Shown here piece by piece: positions 10,222 through 19,500 of a stretch of 64,000 bases of DNA (the stretch's first letter is position 1; each line of letters begins with the position of its first letter). Made by a program: the position numbers and the translations under genes. The DNA lies in assembly GCA_027603065.1 (NCBI GenBank), contig JADGJP010000005.1, forward strand, positions 1 to 64,000, written 5' to 3'. The notes under the pieces were generated by a model. It saw nothing but the letters and a program-made list of their open reading frames with translations, was not told the DNA's origin and did not search any database. The DNA is from Geranomyces variabilis. Taxonomy: Eukaryota > Chytridiomycota > Chytridiomycetes > Spizellomycetales > Powellomycetaceae.

Positions 10222-11553
10222 CTAAAACTTAAACACCTGGCGAGCCTCGTAGCCCAGCTCCTTTAACAACCCGCTTAGTGGTCCCTGGTCCACTTCGTTG
10301 GGTTTCTCCCCAGCCACGTGCTTGACGAGCCTATTGAAAAGAAGTACGTCAGTCACCGTACCGGAATTATAGCTGACCCCACATGGCAATTCAGGGCCAT
10401 TACCCGTCGGGCCCGCAAACAAGGACAGCGGCTTCACGACCCAGCTCTGGCGGTGGCAAGTATTTTGCGATTATACTCTTGTCGATCAGGCCGATCGAAT
10501 ATGGCTTGGACTGCATATCGGGCATGGTAGCGTCACCAGCTGAGTCGAACGTGTAAAGGACTCTCAGACGCTCCGGTTTGGCCGCGGCGAGAATTTGTAG
10601 CTCGTTGAAGAGTAAAGCGTCAGCAGGAGTCCGGTTCGCAAAGATGAGCGTCACACGCGTGTTGTCGCTAGGGTCGCGAAGAATTCGCTTTATGAGCTGG
10701 TACATTGGTGTGATACCGGTGCCGCCAGCGATCTAACGAGATGCACAAGTTAGAAAATTTTGCGATCCTCCACAAGACACACATATCGTGGCGATCCGAA
10801 AAGCTTTCGCATCTCAATTAACAGTACCATTCCAATGTCTTTGACTGAGTTTGCTTCGTATGGCAGCGTGACAATCGGTCCTCGCATCTCGACAAACTCG
10901 CCCACGGGTGTATCGTGCAGGAACCTGCTCACGCTGCCGTTTTCATACTTTTTGACAAGGAGGTCAAAGTGACCACGCGCGTAGGTCACGGGCGTGTAGG
11001 CACGCGCGACCTGACAGGTGTGGTCCTTGACGACGACGTGAGAAGGCACAGGAATACCAGCTGGCGAGTCTGCTTGCGGGAGGTTCGCGGTGAAGCGGAA
11101 GAGTGATGTATCATGTGTGACCGGGAATACTTCGGCTAGCTTGAAGCGGCAGAAGTCTTCTGGAGTGAGAGTTGCAGCGACGGGCTCGTGATAAAAATTG
11201 AAGTAAATGAGATCACCGCCTATGACTAGCGTGCCGGTAAGGATAACAAGGAAGATCAACCGGTGCTGATTCGGCGACAGCTTTTCTGTTTTGAGTGTTT
11301 CGGCATGAAGCTTGCGATGAGCGAAAGGGGTCGTCCGTCGTAGCGGGGAAAATGGAGAGCGAGCAGCTGTTGAGCGAAGCTGAGCGAGCGGGTTTGGACA
11401 AGGCCATGGACGGTGTGGCGAGCGCAACGCTTGCGATGCAAACGAGCGGAAGCACGCAGCTGGCAGCGGCTTACCACCGACCAATGTGCTTCCTTTTAGT
11501 AGCCGGGGACAAGCGGCCCTGCCGAATGCTCCTGCCGACATATTGCAGGCCAT
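10222..11553 (-). CDS. MCR1: Mitochondrial NADH-cytochrome b5 reductase (MCR1 type)
   Basis: Exons are 11553-10828, 10732-10404 and 10330-10222. The N-terminus is Arg/Ser/Ala-rich like a mitochondrial presequence, followed by one membrane segment (LIFLVILTGTLVIGG). The FAD-binding motif ARAYTPV, the NAD-binding AGGTGITPMYQL and CGPDG, and the family C-terminus LLKELGYEARQVFKF are all present. The enzyme passes electrons from NADH to cytochrome b5, or to sterol and ascorbyl acceptors, in the intermembrane space or outer membrane. The extreme N-terminus is uncertain: a GTAAGC donor and ACAG acceptor inside the presequence could mark another intron. It is convergent with VPS36 (169 bp between stops). 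Confidence 0.9.
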
Positions 11554-11703
11554 ACGAGAGAACTCGGAAAAAGACTCTCAAGCGAAAGCAGCACGGAGGC
11601 AACGGCGCTTCCGTCCCTGCACTGCCACTCGGTCCCAATTACGGTAGTCGCGGTCCTGTCTGCCCCGCAAAGCCTGTGCGAAGTTCCTCCCTCACCGCAC
11701 GAA

Positions 11704-13339
11704 ATGTCCTCTGCGCAACAACAACAGCTAGCATCTTCTCCAAATGTCTCCTCTCCATCAGCTGCCGTCACAACTGCCGCCGGCCACGCAGCCGTCTCGG
11801 TAGCATCGCGCCGCCCGCCAAAGGTCCTGGAAGAGGACACCTACGTCTCGGCACTGTCCACAATTATCGAGCGCGACTTCTTCCCCAATCTTACCAAGAT
11901 GAAAGTTCAGAATGAATATCTGAACGCTGTCCACGGTGGGGAATACTCGAAGGCGAGAGCTCTTGATGCGGAGATCCGCCGCATGGCCACTGGCGAAGGA
12001 GGAGGATCAAGGGCTGGCGACATCATGCTAGCCGGGTTTGATTTCGCAACGCCGCGCTCGACTTCTTCTGTCGCGAGCGCAACAACCTCCAGATCCACTC
12101 CGCAAACGTCGGGCTCTGTGGCTGGAGAAGAGGTGGCAGCAGCTCCTAACGAGGAGCTGTCCCTCGATGCTTTTCAAACACAATACACCAGCGAGGACAA
12201 TGCCTCGTTTTCCACCATAGTCGATAAAGTCAATGCTGAGCGGCGGGCAAAGTATGCGTGGGTCTTTGACAAAGAGAAAGGGCAGCTTACTCTTGCCGGT
12301 GGATCAACTCCCCCTCTGGCGCTCGAGCATGTTGATAAAGGTGTTGCTGGATGGAAATACAAGGTATGGCCAGTACTTAATGGCGTTTTGTAGCCCATAT
12401 CCGCCAGTCCCTCATGATTCTCTTCTTTTGAATTGCGCTTAGGCCAAGAACTCATTGATGTACCACCCGGATGGTGTTCCACAAACTCTTGCAGAGCAAG
12501 CTGCTTCCCGTGGGGCGCCGAAAGCTATATCTCACTCTGCCACTCGTTTTACCCCGACAAGTTCTACCACCGGTTTGCTTCGCGCAGCCCAGCATGCAGC
12601 TACTCGTGCACATACGAACGAAGTGTGGAGCGAGATGGCGAAAGCGACTCCTGGACTTTTTACCCCACCAACACCTGAAGGCGTGAACGGCTTCTCTTAC
12701 GTCCCCTCGACGCCACTTTTGGATCCAGAGGTCGACGTTGACCCCACCGAGCTGATGACGTGGGGTAGCATCGAAGGCACGCCTCTACTGGTAGACTCTG
12801 GCGGAGGTGGATCAGCGGCAAGTCACGGTAAAGGGTTCTCCATTCCAGACACTCCACGACGCGAGGCGCTGAGCAACAAACTGTCGGGCAAAGCCACAAA
12901 GAATCTTCGAAATAGCCAGCGTGCACCCGCCAACCCATTTGCTTGGTCACCACGAAGTCCAGCTACACCACAATCGCCCGGCGGTCGCGTCAAGGACGCC
13001 CGATCCCCGTATTTGCGCAGCGAGGCGCTGTCACCCGCGGCCAAACACCTTCTGAATCAACGAAAGCATCCGTCATCGTCGCTGCTGGCTCCATTTCGTG
13101 GTGGCGACCCACAATTGCGAGCGAGTTACTCCATGACACCAAAACGTTCGGCGAGTAGGCTGCGCACAAGTACTCCCGGACCATCGGCGACATTTACTCC
13201 AGAGATCATGAGCAGCTCCCGAGCAACGCCTGATACGCCATTGGTGACGGTTAAAAAGGAGGAGATGGATATGGATGGCGTTGCTGACCAGGAGGGCCCC
13301 AGCAGCGTCTCGATCACCGACAACCTTTTACAATTTTGA
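11704..13339 (+). CDS. ESS2: ESS2 / DGCR14 (Es2) nuclear splicing-associated protein
   Basis: Two exons (11704-12363, 12443-13339) give 518 residues. The Es2 family core is clear: KVLEEDTYVSALSTIIERDF near residue 40, YTSEDNASFSTIV near residue 160, ERRAKYAWVFD, and then the second-exon start AKNSLMYHPDGVPQTLAEQA. The C-terminal half is Ser/Pro/Thr-rich, with several TP and SP sites and PDTP motifs. In animals ESS2 associates with the C-complex spliceosome. The start codon sits only about 150 bp from the start of divergent MCR1, so they probably share a promoter. Confidence 0.88.
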
Positions 13340-13717
13340 GCAAGCCCCGTTGCCCTCCCTGCATTAGCGTTTTGAAACGCCCAAGCTTTCTGTCACAGTT
13401 ATCATCCAAAAGTATTCAATAATATATGCAGGGCTTTTGAATATCGGACGCGGCCCGCTGTCTCTGTATGGACTGAAAAAAGAACGGATTGACAAATAGC
13501 GCTGCATTTAAGACACATGTGCCAGGGTCTTCGAGAGCTGCCAGGCCGGCCACAATATGACGCACAAAAGACGCGGACGGAGTGTTGGGCTTTTCGTCAT
13601 ATATTTCTCAAAAGACTGGCAACAAGAGGGTGGGCGGAATGGGGATCGCGAGCATGCGAATGCCGCGGGTCGGAGGGATGCGAGACGGGAGGTAGGTCGT
13701 AACTGCCGTGTAGTGCC
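13340..13717. other. Convergent intergenic, no gene seen
   Basis: 378 bp lie between the stops of ESS2 and RPL36. It contains AT-rich stretches suitable for 3' ends (AATAATATATG near 13418) and no supported coding frame. Confidence 0.6.
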
Positions 13718-14421
13718 TTAGTGGGCGGCGGTACGACGGGTCTCGGCAATGACAGACGACATCTCCTCCACCTTTCTCTTGGCACGGCCGAAGGTCCCGA
13801 GCTGTAAGAAAGAAAATTTACCGAGTGAGTTTTTTATTTATTTGGTTTTTCTCGGGACCAAATCCGTTTTGGCGCTTGGCCTTACCCTGCGCTTAGCAAG
13901 CTTGCGGGCGCGCTTGTCGGCCGAGTTCTTGAGCAGCTCCATGATGCGCTTCTCGTAAGGCGAGTAGCCAGCAACCTCACGGACCAGGTCGCGGACGAAC
14001 TTGGTGCGCTTGGCAAGAGTCTAAAGAATTCCAGAGAACAAAACGAACGTCAGACGGCGGTCCATAAGAGGTAGTACCAAGCTTCTCCTCCATCTCGCCC
14101 AAGCCTCTACTTCCTGCGCCTGCGCCTTCGGTCCAGTCCTTCATTCGCCATTCGGCTTTGCCCTCGCGACAATGCCATCGACTCCAGCACCGCCCCCTGC
14201 TGACAGATCCTCAAAAGCCATCCCAAGCGAGAAAGGGTTGCCGTTCCCGCTTTTTTTTTTTCCTCCGGCCGGTCCGTGAGCGATCAAGGGAGGAAGGAAT
14301 GTGGAGGGAGCGAGACACTTACGCCCTTGCGGTTGACGGGCTTCTGCTTGAGGTCACGCTTGGTGGTGACGTGGCCCTTGTTGATGCCGGCGGCAATGCC
14401 AGTCTTCTGTGTGGGAGCCAT
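13718..14421 (-). CDS. RPL36: 60S ribosomal protein L36 (eL36)
   Basis: Three exons (14421-14323, 14020-13886, 13801-13718) give exactly 105 residues, within the family's normal range. The sequence starts [17 protein letters not shown] and continues [40 protein letters not shown] and [14 protein letters not shown]. It is a structural protein of the large ribosomal subunit. Introns of about 302 and 84 bp are spliced in phase 0. The first intron is longer than most in the window. Confidence 0.96.
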
Positions 14422-15074
14422 TGCTGCTATGTGAGTCCCAGGAAGCTTCGCTTTGCAGGAAAGGGAAGAACAAGAGGGGGTTGCGGAAGGAGCAGGAGCA
14501 AGGCCGGCGGGCGGGTGGAGGGTCGCTTCTTTCGCCCCGTTTTTCTCTTGCGGTGGCTGTGCTGGCCCGTGCAGCCAATCACCGCACAAGCACGTGACCT
14601 GAGCATGCTAGATTCGGCATCTCGACAGCTGACACACCCCTCACCGAGTGCAGTCTGCAGAGCTGCAGATATTATGAACCATCACAGAGACGGGCGTATT
14701 CGAGCTCTCATCGCTCTCATAGATACCGCCTGATCAGACGCTTGTCCGTAATCATCATCGCTAGTACTACTACAGGCGTTCTTCTCCTATCCTTTCCATG
14801 GCGGTCAGTCCGGAGGGAAGGGGCTTTCAGGAGTGAGCGACGTGGCTGAGCGGCTGAAGCGCCCGTCCGCCGGTCGCTTGTTCGCTTGTTCGCCGCGGGG
14901 GGCTGGCTGGCTTTCTTGGCGGATAGCCCAAACTTGTGCCGGCGACAGGCCTTGTTATAACCAGCAGCATAACAAGCACTCAGGCCCCGCAGCGGATGCC
15001 ACCAACCAGGGCCAACACATTTCAGTACTACTAGTACCCTCGTCTCCTCCGTCCATTTCACGTGCGGTGTTATA
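14422..15074. promoter_or_regulatory. Divergent promoter RPL36 / M50B-like gene
   Basis: 653 bp lie between the two start codons, with no supported gene. It contains the GGTCACGTG element and a second CACGTG at about 15058, just 12 bp before the start of the plus-strand gene. Confidence 0.55.
14591..14599 (-). promoter_or_regulatory. GGTCACGTG element upstream of RPL36
   Basis: Read on the minus strand, GGTCACGTG lies 170 bp upstream of the RPL36 start. The identical nonamer occurs 106 bp upstream of RPS13 at 47846-47854. The CACGTG core is the E-box bound by bHLH factors such as Cbf1, and related motifs occur in fungal ribosomal-protein promoters. The role here is inferred. Confidence 0.45.
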
Positions 15075-16025
15075 ATGGCTCCATTTCCGTCCTCAGGCGA
15101 GGACTTCGGCTCCCGCTTAGAGCCCAGCGAAGAGCAAAAGCGCACAATCATTTTCATCGGCGTGTACGCCATCGTCATTTCGGTCTTGTGGAATTTGCCT
15201 TTTGTCAAACATGTACTCTGGCCCTTCAAGGTGCGGCACAGAGCCAGCTGGTCAATCGTCCGACCTTTTTGGGAAGGTGTGCACGTTGACTCATACATAT
15301 CCCTTCTCGCCCGACCAGATCGTAACGGTAGCGCTTCACGAGTTTGGCCATGCGTCGGCAGGCTTGTGCACCGGTGCAAAGATTGTGGCCATCACTCTCG
15401 ACCCTGACCAAGGCGGCCTGACGAAAATGCGTGGCGGAAATCAGTACATCTCGCTTCCCGCCGGTTACCTTGGCTCGGCCTTCTGGGGTGCCCTCATGAT
15501 CTTTGCCGGATTCGACATTACTGCCTCCAAAGTTGTCAGTGCTTTGGTCGGCTTGGCAATGCTGCTGACCTTGTACTGGGCCAAGAACTGGTTGACCCGA
15601 GGAATCACGCTGCTCTTTATCGGCTTGATTGTCGGCCTGTGGCTCATCAAAGACGCATTCTACCTTCGATACTTTGTCCTTTTCATGGGGTAAACTGCGA
15701 AGACTATGGCCTGACCAAAAGACGCACGAAGAAGTCTTGGCTCACTCACTCACCTTCCATGCCTTTCCCTCTTTTCAGCACAATGTCTTGCTTGTATAGT
15801 TTGTGGGACATCATCGAAGATCTAGTCACGCGAAAAGTTAACGAGTCGGACGCAACGCAGTTCAGTCGCATATGCTGTGGCGGGTGTATCCCGGCGCAAG
15901 CATGGGGCCTCCTTTGGTTCTTGGTCTCGGTGGCGTTTGTCGCCGCCGCAGTAATCGCTGCGCTTCTCGTATTCAAAGATGAAAATACTGGCGCATCAAC
16001 GTCTTCGCCATCAACGACAACATAG
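15075..16025 (+). CDS. Peptidase M50B-like integral membrane protein
   Basis: Exons 15075-15230, 15319-15689 and 15779-16025 give 257 residues. An N-terminal membrane helix (TIIFIGVYAIVISVLWNLPF) is followed by VTVALHEFGHASAGLCTGA, containing the zinc-protease HExxH motif (HEFGH). Then come LDPDQGGLTKMRGG, several hydrophobic helices, and a conserved C-terminal part (LYSLWDIIEDLVTRKVNESDA). A last helix precedes a Ser/Thr tail. This matches the fungal and bacterial M50B-like family, relatives of site-2 proteases. Substrates are unknown, and proteolytic activity is inferred from HExxH only. Confidence 0.85.
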
Positions 16026-16141
16026 GAATTACCGCTGTTTGTGCACTTCTCCAACAGAAATACGGGCGCGACACCGATGTCGCCTTCAACCGCAACTGCG
16101 ACGAGATGGGCAACGGCGTTGTCGGTGATATTGCCGTATGA
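16025..16141 (+). pseudogene. Possible orotate phosphoribosyltransferase fragment
   Basis: Directly after the stop of the M50B-like gene, a 38-codon frame reads GITAVCALLQQKYGRD, then TDVAFNRNCDEMGNG and VVG, then a stop. It resembles the OPRT (URA5/PyrE) segment of the form KGIPLA..KYGRDV.YAFNRKEAKDHGEGG..VG. The catalytic Lys/Asp/His stretch is degraded, and no other part of the gene is visible on either side. It is probably a relic, or an exon kept by chance. The similarity is short and judged from memory. Confidence 0.4.
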
Positions 16142-16539
16142 CTTTTTTTTGTTTACCGTAGTCTCTAACCCACCCCATTATTACAACTGTACATATCTTT
16201 AATTACCATAGACACTTCTGTACGCCCATGCCCATGTTTCATAATCACCAAAATAAGGATTGTGGGGAGGGGCGAAAGCTCTGTTTTATTTCAGAAATTC
16301 CCCATATCACACGAAAACGAGACACAACAAAGGCCAGCTTGTGGCTTCCAACCGCCTTTGCGACCTCAGTTGTTCGCGCTCCTGACAATCTTCCAAATGC
16401 ATGTTTTCTGCCCTACAACTTCAAAACCCGTCGCGCTCCGGCGGGGCGTCTCCTGCGATATCCAAGTGCTGAACAAGAAAACTGAATCGCTGAGCGAGCA
16501 AATAGAAAAAAAAAGTGCTGCAGTTGCGGTAGCTGCGCT
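16142..16539. other. Convergent intergenic, no gene seen
   Basis: About 400 bp with T-rich and A-rich runs, suited to 3' end formation of the two convergent genes. No supported coding frame. Confidence 0.55.
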
Positions 16540-19500
16540 TCACTTTCCTCCTGCAGGTGCTCCTGAACCATTGTGCGAGGTACCGCCTCCACCGGCCGGA
16601 GAGGCTCCGCTAGACCCGTGCGGCAAGGGGCTTGACGGGCTGTACATGGGCGATGCCGGCGAATACATCGGGCTCGCCGCAGCTGGCGCGTACCCTCCAC
16701 CCGCAACGACACCGCCGCCGCCCACCGGACCCGGGGACGAAGGTGAATAGGTGGGACTCGTCGGCGAGTATGTCGGCGAGGTCGGTGAGTATGTTGGCGA
16801 GGTTGGAGAATACGTTGGACTCGTCGGTGAATACGTCGGTGAGGTCGGCGAGTAAGTAGGTGATGTGGGAGAATATGTTGGTGAAGTCGGCGAGTAAGTA
16901 GGACTGGTCGGAGAGTAGGTTGGAGAAGTTGGCGAATACGTCGGCGAAGTTGGCGAGTATGTTGGCGACGTCGGCGAATAGTTGGGCGACGTCGGCGAGT
17001 AGCTGGGGCTCGTCGGAGAATAGCTCGGCGAAGTGGGACTGTAGCTCGGTGATGTGGGCGAGTAGCTCGGGCTAGTTGGGCTGTAGCTCGGGCTGGTCGG
17101 CGAGTAGTTCGGCGATGTAGGCGAGTAGCTGGGGCTTGTTGGGGAATAGCTCGGCGAAGTAGGACTGTAGCTCGGTGACGTAGGTGAGTAACTAGGGCTA
17201 GTTGGGCTGTAGCTCGGGCTGGTGGGCGAATAGTTCGGCGATGTAGGCGAATAGCTGGGACTTGTTGGGGAATAGCTCGGCGAAGTGGGACTGTAGCTCG
17301 GTGACGTGGGTGAGTAACTCGGGCTAGTTGGGCTATAGCTCGGGCTGGTCGGTGAGTAATTCGGAGATGTAGGCGAGTAGCTCGGGCTCGTTGGGCTGTA
17401 GCTCGGGCTGCTAGGGCTATAGCCTGGCGAAAACGATGGACCCATGCCGCCCTTGCCCATTGCTCCGTCCGCACCATAGGGGGAGAAAGCCACGGGCCCA
17501 ACCATCGGCGAGTATCCACCCATCGGAGTGTAGCCACCTGCGCTGCGATCGAAGTACGGCGTATGAGCAGGGGACATGAAGCCCGAATTGAAGCCTGAAT
17601 CCATGGCATGGCCGATACCCATGGCCATTCGCGGGTCGGCGGGCGCACGCTTGAGCATCTCTTCGTCCAGAATGACATCTACGCAGCCTGTGCCCATGGG
17701 CGCGAGTTGGCCGAGAATAATGCTTTCTGACACACCCTTGCAATCATCCACTTCACCCATGGCCGCAGCCTCGACAAGCAGCTCCACTGTCTCCTCAAAT
17801 GACGAGCGCGCCAGGGCTCCCGCTTCGGTGCGGTTGATGCCGTGGCGAGTAATAGCCATAAGCGCTCCTCGCTGCGTCATGATATCGCAGAGCAATGCCA
17901 AGTGGCGGTAGTTGACGTAGGCACCCTCGTTCTCAATGACCCCGCGAGCCTCCTTGAGCACGGCTGCACGGGTAGCCTCAATTCCAAACACCTCGGCAAT
18001 CTCCACGATAAAGTTGGAGCTGGTGCGCGTGGGGTCGACACCCATAGTGGGAAGCACGGCAGCAAGTGCGGTGCCTTCGGTTTCGAGAATCTTTTCGGGC
18101 ACGCCCGAGGAAGACAAAGCTCCGTCTGCTTGGAAAGAGTTCCTGTTCTTCGTGCTGATGAAAGCGCGTTTGATGCCCGGAACGCCGCTCAGCGTAATTT
18201 GTTGAAGCATGTTCTCTTCAAGCTTACGAAGGAACTGGTCTTCTTCTAGCTTGCCCTCAGTCTCATCCTCCTCTTCTTTCGAGTCACTACGGATACGAGC
18301 CAGAATGTAAATGTCGGCGGCGTTGTCGTCTGAGCCCCAGCATTTAACGTCGCCTTGGAACTCCATCATGATCTGCTCCGTAATTTTGTGAACCGGAATC
18401 TTCTTGTCAAGGAAATCGACCTTATTCAGCTTGATACGAAGGACCCAAGGCGAATACTGAGAAAGCTCGGAAGGATCATCGAGCGAGTACGCTGCCTGCA
18501 TGATTCCGCGATCGATATCGTTGACGGATTCCATCGGGTCGGGGTCATACCAGATTTCGGTTCGCTGCGTCAAACTCATGAGCGTGGTGTGTTGCAGCAG
18601 AGTAGAAATGATCTTGGCGCGGTCCTGCGTCTGGTTGTACTCGGGGGTCAGATACACTGTAAGACCCGGCGTCTTCGTGTTTTTAGCAACGTTGATGATT
18701 TCCTTCAGACGCGGCACACCCTGCGTGACGTTTTTCGAGCCCACACCGGCCAAGTGGAAGGTATTGAGGGTCATCTGGGTTGCAGGTTCTCCGATTGATT
18801 GCGCTGCCAGCACGCCGACCATTTCACCTGGATTGACAACGCACTGATTGAATCGGGACCCGATCTCTTTGATGATCCACTCAAAGGCCTCGCTCGTCAG
18901 GTGAAACTCCTGCACCACGCGGCGTGAAGCTAGGACGCTCCGAATCAGAATATGAAAAAGGAGGGTGGCGTTACGCTGCCCTTCCTTGCTCAAGCCGTCC
19001 TCTCCGCGCACCACGACTAGTCGCTCAAGTAGCGAGTTCACGCTATCAATGACGTTGATAGGGTGAAGGTTTGAGGGCTTTGTGAAGTCGATATTGAACG
19101 CCTTTTGCGCATTCCAGATCATGCGTTGGATGTTCAAAGGAAGGGGCCACTCAAAGTCCTTGCCACCGGCGAAAATCTCATCGCGGAGCGAGCGTCGGTC
19201 CTTCTCCAGTTGTTCGAATTCGTTGTCGAATCGCTGCTGCGCCTCAGTCTTCATCAGATCTTCCGAAAGCTTGAACTCCAAAACGCCACTTCTGAACCGG
19301 TGTTGATCAGACGCCATGTCCACCTTGTACATCTTGACGAATGCAGCGTCGGATGCGGGGAAACTGTCCAACGATTGCCTTTCCACCTTAGCGCCGTCCA
19401 TACCGTCTTCGCCATAAATAAATTGAACAATTTCGCCCATGGCGTTACGGACGGTGCCGTCGTATTGAGCCATTAGGTCTTCCAGCGCCTTCACGAGACG

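Noticed and set aside
16413-17678. A 421-residue Arg-rich plus-length frame antisense in phase to the RPB1 tail region on the minus strand, in another reading frame
   Set aside because: It is the shifted reading of the 21-bp heptad repeats. The repetitive ARATAQ-type composition comes from the repeat, not from selection.
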